This document shows, piece after piece, positions 40,145 to 49,865 of a stretch of 64,000 nt of DNA; position 1 is the stretch's first letter, and each line of letters opens with the position of its first letter. The position numbers were made by a program, and so were the translations under genes. The DNA lies in contig AP025582.1 of the NCBI GenBank assembly GCA_022846075.1, positions 310,001-374,000 on the forward strand, read 5' to 3'. Source of the stretch: Oscillospiraceae bacterium. Lineage in GTDB: Bacteria > Bacillota > Clostridia > Oscillospirales > Oscillospiraceae. The notes beneath the pieces were generated by a model, which was not told the DNA's origin, searched no databases, and saw only the letters and a list, made by a program, of their open reading frames with translations.

Positions 40145-41290
40145 TTATCTCATCATTGCGCCGCCGACGATCATCTTCATGGCCTCGGAGGTGCCCTCGT
40201 AGATTTCGGTGATTTTGGCGTCCCGCAGCATCTTTTCCACGGGGTACTCCCGGGAATAGCCATAGCCGCCGAAGAGCTGCACGGCGTCCCGGGCCACCTC
40301 GTTGCATACGCCGGAGGCGAAGAGCTTGCACATGGCGGCCAGGGGCGCGTAATTTTCGTGGTTGTCCTTGGCCGCGGCGGCGCGCCACACCATCAGCCGG
40401 GCGGCGTCCACCTTGGTCTGCATTTCCGCCAGCTTGAACTGGGTGTTCTGGAATTTGGCGATGGCCTTGCCGAACTGCTTGCGCTCCTTGACATAGGCCA
40501 GGGCCTCGTCGATGGCGCCCTGGGCGATGCCCACGGACTGGGCGCCGATGCCGATCCGGCCGCCGGCCAAGGCCCCCATGGCGATCTTGTAGCCCAGGCC
40601 CTCTTTGCCGATGAGCCGGTCGGCGGGGACCTTCACGTCTATCATGGCTACCTCACAGTTGGAGGCGGCCCGGATGCCCATGCGGGGGATGTCCTTGCTG
40701 ACGGTCAGCCCCGGCGTGTCCCGGTCCACGATAAAGGCGGACAGTCCCTTGGTGCCGCCCAGGGCGGGGTTGGTCAGGGCGAAAATGATGAAGGTGTCCG
40801 CAAAGCCGGAGTTGGTGGTGAACACCTTCTGGCCGTTGAGGATATAGAAATCGCCGTCCTTCACGGCGGTGGAGAGGACGCCGCCGGCGTCGGTGCCTGC
40901 GCTGGGCTCGGTGAGGCCGAAGCAGCCCACCTTGGTACCGTCCACCAGGGGGCGCAGGAAGGCTTGCTTCTGCTCCTCGCTGGCGTGCTCGGAGATGCAG
41001 GAGCAGCACAGGGAGGTGTGGACGGAGATGGTGATGCCCACGCTGGCGTCCACACGGGAGATCTCCTCCATGCACAGCGCGTAGGTCAGCACGTCGGCCC
41101 CGGCCCCGCCGTAGTCCCGGGAGTAGGGGATGCCCATCATGCCGTACCGCTTCAGCTTTTCCACAAGGGCCATGTCCAACGCCTCGGCCTCGTCCATATC
41201 CCGGACCAGGGGCTTGATCTCGTTTTCCGCAAACTCCCGGAACATCTTTTTGGCCAGCTCCTGTTCCTGGGTCAGTTTAAATCCTACCAT
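40145..41290 (-). CDS. bcd: Butyryl-CoA dehydrogenase
   Basis: 381 residues from ATG 41290 (AGGAGG upstream). Family marks: CFGLTEPSAGTDAGG (about 123-137), GQKVFTTNSGFADTFIIFAL, MGIRAASNCEVAM, RKQFGKAIAKFQNTQF, LFGGYGYSREYPVEKMLRDAKITEIYEGTSE with the catalytic-Glu region. Reduces crotonyl-CoA to butyryl-CoA using the Etf encoded after it. Operon order thl-hbd-crt-bcd-etfBA gives strong context. The C-terminus AMKMIVGGAMMR is typical for clostridial Bcd. Confidence 0.95.
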   Translation of the reverse strand: MVGFKLTQEQELAKKMFREFAENEIKPLVRDMDEAEALDMALVEKLKRYGMMGIPYSRDYGGAGADVLTYALCMEEISRVDASVGITISVHTSLCCSCISEHASEEQKQAFLRPLVDGTKVGCFGLTEPSAGTDAGGVLSTAVKDGDFYILNGQKVFTTNSGFADTFIIFALTNPALGGTKGLSAFIVDRDTPGLTVSKDIPRMGIRAASNCEVAMIDVKVPADRLIGKEGLGYKIAMGALAGGRIGIGAQSVGIAQGAIDEALAYVKERKQFGKAIAKFQNTQFKLAEMQTKVDAARLMVWRAAAAKDNHENYAPLAAMCKLFASGVCNEVARDAVQLFGGYGYSREYPVEKMLRDAKITEIYEGTSEAMKMIVGGAMMR

Positions 41291-41341
41291 AAGTGATGAT
41301 TCCTCCTGTCCTGACAAAATGAAATTGGAATGTTTGGATGC

Positions 41342-41395
41342 AGAGCCCCCTGAGCGGCGCCGTCTGGGGGGAGACGGCGCCGTCCGGAGGGCTCT
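41342..41395 (-). other. Two-part hairpin between crt and bcd
   Basis: AGAGCCC (41342-41348) pairs with GGGCTCT (41389-41395), and inside it CGGCGCCGTCT (41355-41365) pairs with AGACGGCGCCG (41372-41382). There is no T-tract; probably a message-stability or processing element that favours the bcd-etfBA half. Confidence 0.6.
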
Positions 41396-41413
41396 AAGTT
41401 TTCGTATTACGGT

Positions 41414-42193
41414 TTATTTTCCGGTAAAGGCGGCCTCCCGCTTTTCCAGGAAGGCGGTCATGCCCTCCACCCGGTCGCCGGCCTGGAAGCTGGTGGTGTA
41501 GGCCTCGGCCTCGTAGGCGATGCCGGAGCGCATATCGGTGTCCTCGGCGGTGTTGATCGCGCACTTCGCCATGCGGACGGCCACGGGGGCTTTGGAGAGG
41601 ATGAGGTTGGCCACCCGCTGGGCCTCCGTCATCAGCTCTTCGGGGGCGACTACCTTCTGCACCAGGCCGATGCGGAGGGCCTCCTGGGCGGAGATGTGTT
41701 CGGCGGTCATGATGAGGTATTTGGCCATCCCCTTGCCCACCAGACGGGGCAGGCGCTGGGTGCCGCCGAAGCCGGGGATGATGCCCAGATTCACCTCCGG
41801 CTGGCCGAACTTGGCCTTTTCAGAGGCAATGCGGATGTCGCAGGCCATGGCCAGCTCGCAGCCGCCGCCCAGGGCGAAGCCGTTCACGGCGGCGATGACG
41901 GGCTGCCGGATGTTCTCCACGTAGTCCATCAACCGCTGTCCGAACATGGTGAAGTCCCGGCCGTCCAGGACCGCCAGATCCCGCATGGTGCCGATGTCGG
42001 CCCCGGCCACAAAGGAACGGCCGCTGCCCGTGAGGATCACGCAGTCTACGGTGGGGTCGCCGTTGATGGCCTGGAAGCAGTCCATCAGCTCGGCGATGAC
42101 CGTCTCGTTAAGGGCGTTGAGGGCCTCGGGCCGGTTGATGGTTACGTAGGCCAGGCGGCCCTCCGCCCGGTACTCCACATACTGGTATGTCAT
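41414..42193 (-). CDS. crt: Crotonase (3-hydroxybutyryl-CoA dehydratase)
   Basis: 259 residues from ATG 42193. Enoyl-CoA hydratase hallmarks: ALNALNETV, FVAGADIGTMRDL (oxyanion region), VNGFALGGGCELAMACDIRIAS with the first catalytic Glu, and FGQPEVNLGIIPGFGGTQRLPRLVG with the second. Dehydrates (S)-3-hydroxybutyryl-CoA to crotonyl-CoA. It is 14 bases after hbd and is part of the butyryl-CoA operon. Confidence 0.95.
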   Translation of the reverse strand: MTYQYVEYRAEGRLAYVTINRPEALNALNETVIAELMDCFQAINGDPTVDCVILTGSGRSFVAGADIGTMRDLAVLDGRDFTMFGQRLMDYVENIRQPVIAAVNGFALGGGCELAMACDIRIASEKAKFGQPEVNLGIIPGFGGTQRLPRLVGKGMAKYLIMTAEHISAQEALRIGLVQKVVAPEELMTEAQRVANLILSKAPVAVRMAKCAINTAEDTDMRSGIAYEAEAYTTSFQAGDRVEGMTAFLEKREAAFTGK

Positions 42194-42207
42194 TTTCCGT
42201 CCACCTC

Positions 42208-43059
42208 TCAATACTTATAAAAGCCTTCGCCGGTCTTTTTGCCCAGCTTGCCCGCCCGAACCATTTTCCGCAGCAGGGGGGCGGGGCGGTACTTGCTGTC
42301 GCCGTACTCCCGGTACAGCACCTCCATGACGGCCAGGATCACGTCCAGGCCGATGAGGTCGGTGAGGGCCAGGGGGCCCATGGGGTGGTTGCAGCCGTAT
42401 TTCATGGCGTTGTCGATGTCCTCCACGGTGCCCACGCCCTCCTCCAGCATGAAGATGGCCTCGTTGAGCATGGGGTCCAGGGCCCGGTTGACGATGAAAC
42501 CGGCTTTGTCCAGGGCGAGGACGGAGATTTTCCCCATTTTTTCCACCACCGCCATGATGGCGTCAATGGTGTCCTGGCTGGTGGAGTAGCCCTTGATGAC
42601 CTCCACCAGCTTCATCACGGGGGCGGGGTTGAAGAAATGCATGCCGATGACCTTGTCGGCCCGCCCGGTGGCGGAGGCGATCTCGGTCAGGGAGATGGAG
42701 GAGGTGTTGGAGGCCAGGATGGTGTCCGGTCCGGCGGCCTTGTCCAGGGCGGCGAAGAGCTCCTTTTTCAGCTCCGCCTTTTCAATGGCGGCCTCCACCA
42801 CCAGCTCGGCCTGGGCGGCCTGCTCCAGCGTATCCGCCACCGTGATGGCGGCCACGGCGGCGTCGCAGGCCGCCAGGGTCATCCGGCCTTTGTCCACCTG
42901 TTTTTCCAGTCCTGCCTGGATGCGGGAGAGGGCTTTGGCGGCCACGCCGGGAAAGGCGTCGTAGAGCAGGACGGAATAACCGGAGACGGCTGCCACCTGG
43001 GCGATGCCGGAACCCATCTGACCGGCGCCGATGACGCCGATGGTCTTGATTTCTTTCAT
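42208..43059 (-). CDS. hbd: 3-hydroxybutyryl-CoA dehydrogenase
   Basis: 283 residues from ATG 43059 (GAGGAGAG in front). The NAD(P) site is IGVIGAGQMGSGIAQVAA (7-24); VVEAAIEKAELKKELF, ILASNTSSISLTEIA, GMHFFNPAPVMKLVEVI (catalytic His) and GFIVNRALDPMLNEAI follow, ending with GLKTGEGFYKY-like KKTGEGFYKY. It reduces acetoacetyl-CoA to (S)-3-hydroxybutyryl-CoA. The neighbouring genes thl and crt catalyse the steps before and after. Confidence 0.96.
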   Translation of the reverse strand: MKEIKTIGVIGAGQMGSGIAQVAAVSGYSVLLYDAFPGVAAKALSRIQAGLEKQVDKGRMTLAACDAAVAAITVADTLEQAAQAELVVEAAIEKAELKKELFAALDKAAGPDTILASNTSSISLTEIASATGRADKVIGMHFFNPAPVMKLVEVIKGYSTSQDTIDAIMAVVEKMGKISVLALDKAGFIVNRALDPMLNEAIFMLEEGVGTVEDIDNAMKYGCNHPMGPLALTDLIGLDVILAVMEVLYREYGDSKYRPAPLLRKMVRAGKLGKKTGEGFYKY

Positions 43060-43073
43060 ATCAGCTCTCCTCC

Positions 43074-44276
<1,203 letters not shown>

Positions 44277-44383
44277 ATTATGCGTCCTCCTGTGTTTTGA
44301 ATTTTGGGCGGCGGCAAAATGGCCGTCTGCCGGGTTCGGGATAAGCGAATTTGCTGCTGTACAAAACCGCTGCCAATATAACA

Positions 44384-44399
44384 AGCAAGAATTGTGCCA
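44384..44399 (-). promoter_or_regulatory. Sigma-54 promoter P4 (thl-hbd-crt-bcd-etfBA)
   Basis: On the minus strand TGGCACAATTCTTGCT: perfect TGGCAC at -24 and TTGC at -12, correct spacing. It lies between the nifU-like stop codon and thl, so the butyrate operon has its own start point. Confidence 0.85.
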
Positions 44400-44402
44400 A
44401 TT

Positions 44403-44717
44403 TTAACGGGGCACGTGTTTTTGGGAGAGGATCTCCTTTGCCATCGAAATGAGGTCGTCGTCCAGATCCGTATCCGCCACCACGTCCCTTAGCTCCGGGA
44501 ACCGGGCGGTGAGGGGTGCCTTGACGATCTCCTCCGCCGTCAGCCAGGCGGAGGGACAGCCCCGGCAGCCGCCGGTGAGCTTGAAGCGCAGAACGCCGCC
44601 GGAAAATTCCGTAATGGTCAAATCTCCGCCGTGGGCCCGCAGGGCGGGGCGCACCTGCTCGTCGATGAGCTGCATCATGCCCGCCGGCAGCCGGGGCGGG
44701 CGGCTTTTTTCTCCCAT
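44403..44717 (-). CDS. NifU C-terminal-domain Fe-S scaffold protein
   Basis: 104 residues from ATG 44717, which follows AAGGAGG; the longer frame to 44738 has no site. It is a single NifU/NfuA-type domain: IDEQVRPALRAHGGDLTITEF and GGCRGCPSA with the CxxC that holds a transferable [4Fe-4S] cluster. The C-terminal tail (about 75-104) is acidic. Directly upstream of the butyrate operon and with its own sigma-54 promoter (P5), it probably supplies clusters to Fe-S enzymes of this region, for example 4-hydroxybutyryl-CoA dehydratase across the divergent gap. Confidence 0.88.
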   Translation of the reverse strand: MGEKSRPPRLPAGMMQLIDEQVRPALRAHGGDLTITEFSGGVLRFKLTGGCRGCPSAWLTAEEIVKAPLTARFPELRDVVADTDLDDDLISMAKEILSQKHVPR

Positions 44718-44758
44718 TTTCAGGACCTCCTTTTTCAAATCAATTCAGCTTTTATAAT

Positions 44759-44774
44759 TGCAGATACTATGCCA
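44759..44774 (-). promoter_or_regulatory. Sigma-54 promoter P5 (nifU-like gene)
   Basis: On the minus strand TGGCATAGTATCTGCA: TGGCA at -24, CTGC at -12, GG and GC 12 bases apart. It is 42 bases before the start codon and divergent from the activator gene promoter at 44816. Confidence 0.7.
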
Positions 44775-44815
44775 ACTTTTTTGCCGCGCCCCAATTTTTG
44801 AAAAAAGGCGGGGCC

Positions 44816-44844
44816 TTTACACCCGAAAATAGACGTGCTATGAT
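44816..44844 (+). promoter_or_regulatory. Sigma-A promoter of the single-module activator
   Basis: TTTACA (44816-44821), exactly 17 bases, then TATGAT (44839-44844). Confidence 0.8.
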
Positions 44845-44919
44845 AAACGAAACTTCTTATTGAGCTGAATTTTGTATGAAATCACCAAACCTGCGGTCAA
44901 AGGAGGTCTTTCACCCGCC

Positions 44920-46311
<1,392 letters not shown>

Positions 46312-46315
46312 CGGT

Positions 46316-46384
46316 TGATTTAAATTTAAATCATTTATTCAAAAATAAATCAAAAAGTCCGCCTTATGATTCAAAAACAAATCA
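46316..46384 (+). promoter_or_regulatory. Three-site candidate enhancer upstream of P6
   Basis: Sites of form TGATT-N8-AATCA occur at 46316-46333 (fully palindromic TGATTTAAATTTAAATCA) and 46367-46384, with a weaker TTATT-N8-AATCA at 46335-46352. They start right after the activator stop codon, 40-107 bases upstream of the -24 element. This spacing and the dyads fit binding of the neighbouring activator. Confidence 0.6.
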
Positions 46385-46400
46385 TAAGGCGGACTTTTTG
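46351..46400 (+). terminator. Terminator of the activator gene
   Basis: Perfect 21-base arms (46351-46371 and 46380-46400) around an 8-base loop, A-tract before and T-tract at the end (GGACTTTTTG). It overlaps the third enhancer-like dyad. Confidence 0.8.
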
Positions 46401-46422
46401 TCTGATATCCCGATTTTAAACT

Positions 46423-46438
46423 TGGCACGCGGCTTGCA
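46423..46438 (+). promoter_or_regulatory. Sigma-54 promoter P6 (CoA-transferase and abfD)
   Basis: TGGCACGCGGCTTGCA matches the -24/-12 consensus at every conserved position (TGGCACG-N4-TTGCA). Expected transcription start is about 46450, 50 bases before the gene. Confidence 0.92.
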
Positions 46439-46500
46439 CTTGTGAATAGTGCTGTACAAAACACGAGGTTAAATTCCAAATTGGCAAAGGAGTTGATCAG

Positions 46501-47694
46501 ATGGGAGCGCCAGAAGCACTTCAAGGGCTCAAGGTGCTGGATTTTACCAGAGTCTATTCTGGTCCATACTGCACCATGCTGCTGGCGGATCTGGGTGCTG
46601 AGGTGATCAAGATTGAGGCCGTGGGAAAAGGGGACGACACCCGGGCCTTTCACCCCATCAAGAACGGCCAGAGCGGCTACTTTTCTTATTTGAACCGCAA
46701 CAAAAAGAGCATTACCTTGAACCTGAAGTCGGAAGCGGGCAAGAAAATCGTCATGGAGCTGGCCCGGTGGGCGGACGTGGTGGTGGAAAACTTTTCCGCT
46801 GGCACCATAAAAAAATTGGGACTAGGCTATAAAGAGCTGGCCGAGGTCAATCCAGGCCTGATCTACGCCTCTATCTCAGGCTTCGGCCAGAGCGGCCCAT
46901 ACAGCAAAAAGGCGGCCTACGACGCCATCGCCCAGGCGATGGGAGGCATTACCTACCTGACCGGTTATCCCGACGGGGAGCCGGTGAAGGTGGGCCCGGC
47001 CATCTCGGACGCCGCCACCGGCGTCCACACCGCGGTGGCCATCCTCGCCGCCCTGCACTACCGGGAACGGTCGGGGAAGGGCCAGTACATCGACATGGCC
47101 ATGATGGATACCGTATTTTCCATGCTGGAAAACTCCGTGCCTATTTTGACGATGACCGGTCAAAACCCCAGCCGGATCGGCAATTCCAACCCGGGCTCCG
47201 CGCCCTATAACATGTATCACACGGCGGACGGCGGCGTATTCATCTCCACCGCCAATGACTCCCTGTTTACCAGGCTCACCACCGTGATGGGACAGCCCGA
47301 GCTGATCCAGGACCCCAGGTTCAGCAGCAATCCCCTGCGCAAGCAAAACGAGAAGGAGATAGACGCCATTGTGGAGCGGTGGACCCTCCAGCACAGCTCC
47401 AAGGAAGTGGAGGTCATGCTGGATGAGGTCGGAGTCCCGGTGGCCTCCGCCAAATCGGTGGCGGAGTTGGTGGAGGACCCCCAGCTTTTGATGCGGGACA
47501 TGGTCGTGGAGCAGGAGGTCCCCGGCGTGGGCACGGTCAAGTTCCCCGGCGATCCTCTCAAGCTCCAGGATACGCCCCCCGTCATGGCCCGCCGGGCCCC
47601 GGAGCTGGGGGAGCACACCGAGGAGGTCCTGCGGAGCATCCTGCACCTGGGCGAGGAAGAGATCCGGCGGTTGAAAGAGAACCAGATCGTTTAA
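46501..47694 (+). CDS. Family III (CaiB/BaiF) CoA-transferase, 4-hydroxybutyrate cluster
   Basis: 397 residues. LKVLDFTRVYSGPYCTMLLADLGAEVIKIE at the start, NRNKKSITLNLKSEAGKKI, GFGQSGPYSKKAAYDAIAQAMGG and IDMAMMDTVFSMLENS (containing the expected CoA-carrying Asp) are all family features. It is clearly related to the protein at 1258-2442. Being the first gene after P6 and immediately before 4-hydroxybutyryl-CoA dehydratase, it most likely makes 4-hydroxybutyryl-CoA, using another acyl-CoA as donor. The usual enzyme for this in clostridia is of the AbfT type, so this would be a substitution. Confidence 0.9.
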   Translation: MGAPEALQGLKVLDFTRVYSGPYCTMLLADLGAEVIKIEAVGKGDDTRAFHPIKNGQSGYFSYLNRNKKSITLNLKSEAGKKIVMELARWADVVVENFSAGTIKKLGLGYKELAEVNPGLIYASISGFGQSGPYSKKAAYDAIAQAMGGITYLTGYPDGEPVKVGPAISDAATGVHTAVAILAALHYRERSGKGQYIDMAMMDTVFSMLENSVPILTMTGQNPSRIGNSNPGSAPYNMYHTADGGVFISTANDSLFTRLTTVMGQPELIQDPRFSSNPLRKQNEKEIDAIVERWTLQHSSKEVEVMLDEVGVPVASAKSVAELVEDPQLLMRDMVVEQEVPGVGTVKFPGDPLKLQDTPPVMARRAPELGEHTEEVLRSILHLGEEEIRRLKENQIV

Positions 47695-47728
47695 ATATTC
47701 GTGATTTATTTTTAGGAGGAATATCACC

Positions 47729-49171
47729 ATGATGAATGGACAGCAGTACAAGGACAGCCTGAGGAAACTCCATCCCATTGTATATTGCAACGGCAGAAAG
47801 ATCGAGAGCGTCGTGGACGATCCCATGACCGCCCCCCACGTGAACTCTGCCGCCCTGACCTATGAGCTGGCCTTCGACCCCGAGTACGAAGACCTGATGA
47901 CCGCCACGTCCCATTTTACCGGCAAGAAGATCAACCGCTTCACCCACGTGCACCAGAGCACCGAGGACCTGGTGAAAAAGGTCAAGATGATGCGCATGAT
48001 CGGGCAGAAGACTGGCACCTGTTTCCAGCGCTGCGTGGGCTTCGACGCCCTGAACGCCTCTTACATCACCACCTACAAGATCGACAAGAAGTACGGCACG
48101 GATTACCATGAGCGGCTGAAGAAGTATATGCAGTATGTCCAGGAGACCGACATCATGGTGGCCGGGTCCATGACCGACCCCAAGGGCGACCGCAGCAAGA
48201 AGCCCAGCCAGCAGGCCGACCCGGACCTCTTTGTCCACGTTGTGGAGCGGCGGGAGGACGGCATCGTGGTCCGGGGGGCTAAGGCCCACCAGACGGGGAT
48301 GGTCAATTCCCATGAGATGCTGATCCTGCCCACCACCAACCTGGGGCCCGAGGACAAGGACTATGCCGTGGCCGCCGCCATCCCCGTGGACGCGCCGGGG
48401 GTCATCCACATTTTTGGCCGCCAGACCAACGAAAACCGCCGGCTGGAAGGGGACATCGACTGCGGTAACGCCGAGTACGCCATCGTGGGCGGCGAGACCC
48501 TCACCGTCCTCAACGACGTGTTCGTGCCCTGGGACCGGGTGTTCATGTGCGGCGAGTACGATCTGGCCCAGGAGTTCGTGGAGACCTTCGCCTCCTACCA
48601 CCGGCAGAACTACGGCGGCTGTAAAGTGGGCGTGGCCGACGTCATCATCGGCGCCGCAGCCTCCATGGCTGAGTACAACGGCTGCCCCAAAGCCTCCCAC
48701 ATCAAGGACAAACTGGTGGAGATGGTCCACCTGGCCGAGTCCATGCACTGCTGCTCCATTGCCTGCTCCGCCATGGGGCACAAGACCGAGGCCGGCAGCT
48801 ATTACGTGGACACCCTGCTGGCCAACACTGTGAAGCTCAACTGCACCAAGACCATGTACGAGATTTCCCGCCTGGCCCACGACATCGCCGGCGGCTTTAT
48901 CGCCACCCTGCCCTATGAGGCCGACTACCGCTCCGATGTCTGCCACGGGTACATCGACAAGTATTTTGCCGGCGACGCCCGCTTCCCGACCGAGGACCGC
49001 ATCCGCATGGCCCGCCTTCTGGAGAACATGACCGGCGGCACCGCCCTGGCGGAGTCGATGCACGGCGCCGGTTCCCCCCAGGCCATGCGCGTCATGATCC
49101 AGCGCGAGACCAACTGGGAGCAGAAAAAGAATTTCGCCAAGAGACTGGCCAAGATCAAGATCGACGATTAA
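47729..49171 (+). CDS. abfD: 4-hydroxybutyryl-CoA dehydratase / vinylacetyl-CoA isomerase
   Basis: 480 residues from ATG 47729 (AGGAGG at 47714-47719). It converts 4-hydroxybutyryl-CoA to crotonyl-CoA by a ketyl-radical route with [4Fe-4S] and FAD. The cluster ligands known from the Clostridium aminobutyricum enzyme (Cys99, Cys103, His292, Cys299, from memory) map here to Cys98, Cys102, His291 and Cys298: KTGTCFQRCVGFDA and ASYHRQNYGGCKVG, the same spacing shifted by one. GDRSKKPSQQADPDLFVHVV and HQTGMVNSHEMLILPT are other typical stretches. It feeds crotonyl-CoA into the butyrate enzymes at 38202-44276. Confidence 0.96.
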   Translation: MMNGQQYKDSLRKLHPIVYCNGRKIESVVDDPMTAPHVNSAALTYELAFDPEYEDLMTATSHFTGKKINRFTHVHQSTEDLVKKVKMMRMIGQKTGTCFQRCVGFDALNASYITTYKIDKKYGTDYHERLKKYMQYVQETDIMVAGSMTDPKGDRSKKPSQQADPDLFVHVVERREDGIVVRGAKAHQTGMVNSHEMLILPTTNLGPEDKDYAVAAAIPVDAPGVIHIFGRQTNENRRLEGDIDCGNAEYAIVGGETLTVLNDVFVPWDRVFMCGEYDLAQEFVETFASYHRQNYGGCKVGVADVIIGAAASMAEYNGCPKASHIKDKLVEMVHLAESMHCCSIACSAMGHKTEAGSYYVDTLLANTVKLNCTKTMYEISRLAHDIAGGFIATLPYEADYRSDVCHGYIDKYFAGDARFPTEDRIRMARLLENMTGGTALAESMHGAGSPQAMRVMIQRETNWEQKKNFAKRLAKIKIDD

Positions 49172-49205
49172 TACTGCTGTCCCATTCGGCAGTTGTCCCT
49201 TTTGG

Positions 49206-49248
49206 GTCCCGCCCTCCCCTCTCCCACACCACCTGAGGAGGGCGGGAC
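49206..49248 (+). terminator. Hairpin after abfD
   Basis: GTCCCGCCCTCC (49206-49217) and GGAGGGCGGGAC (49237-49248) pair perfectly over 12 bases. The tail is AACCCCTTCGTTT rather than a U-run, so it is more likely an attenuator or stabiliser than a full stop. Confidence 0.55.
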
Positions 49249-49271
49249 AACCCCTTCGTTTGGAGCTGTTT

Positions 49272-49538
49272 ATGCTGATTGGATTGAAGTACTGCGGCGG
49301 CTGTAACCCCAACTATGAACGCCGCCGCCTGGTGGAACGGGCGCGGAAGGAATATCCGGACGTCTCCTTTGAGCCATATGATGTGGCCAAGGTATATGAC
49401 GTTGTGCTCGTTATCTGCGGCTGCCTGGAAGAGTGCTTTACATTCACGTGCGAAAACAGTGTCCATGGAACGCTCTGTGTCCGATCCCCCGAAGAGTACC
49501 AGCGTATCCAGGAATTCATCAGCAGCATGAGCCCGTGA
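49272..49538 (+). CDS. Small CGGC-motif cysteine protein
   Basis: 88 residues from ATG 49272 (GGAG 6 bases before); TTG 49260 is possible. It opens LIGLKYCGGCNPNYERRR and contains further Cys in VICGCLEECFTF and TCENSVHGTLC, eight Cys-rich positions in total over a thioredoxin-sized chain. Short proteins starting KYCGGCNPxYxR recur in anaerobes, but I know of no defined function; Fe-S or thiol chemistry is possible. It lies between abfD and the symporter genes, so it may assist the oxygen-sensitive dehydratase. Confidence 0.7.
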   Translation: MLIGLKYCGGCNPNYERRRLVERARKEYPDVSFEPYDVAKVYDVVLVICGCLEECFTFTCENSVHGTLCVRSPEEYQRIQEFISSMSP

Positions 49539-49622
49539 TCACATCGGAAGCCCCCAACCTCTCACCAAGCGATCCCCCCTGAGGCAGAACCACCGAGCTA
49601 AGAGAAAAAGGAGGTACGAAGC

Positions 49623-49865
49623 GTGAATACCAAGCTGTTTATATGTTTAAATGTCCTGTATTTCATTTTTGACTATGCCTGTATCCCTCTCATTAACCCC
49701 GACGGCGTCGTATTCGGGTTTATTCCCTTCCAGATGTTCCTGTATGCCATCATGGGTGTTGTCTCCGCCGTGTTGTGGGGTACGTATTTTACCCAGTTCT
49801 TCAAGAAGCAGGAGCGCTATGATGAGGACGGCAATATTGTGGTGAAAGGAGGAAAGACGAAATGA
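49623..49865 (+). CDS. Small membrane subunit paired with a sodium/solute symporter
   Basis: 80 residues with two membrane helices (about 4-24 and 35-58) and a charged C-terminal tail. Short two-helix proteins of the YhdT/DUF3311 sort commonly precede SSS symporters; the overlap ATGA with the symporter start shows coupled translation. It most likely aids assembly or function of that carrier. Exact family not confirmed. Confidence 0.75.
   Translation: MNTKLFICLNVLYFIFDYACIPLINPDGVVFGFIPFQMFLYAIMGVVSAVLWGTYFTQFFKKQERYDEDGNIVVKGGKTK

Noticed and set aside
39308-41296. 662-codon plus-strand open frame
   Set aside because: Mirror frame of etfB and bcd; composition is Gly/His/Asp/Val-rich with no motif.
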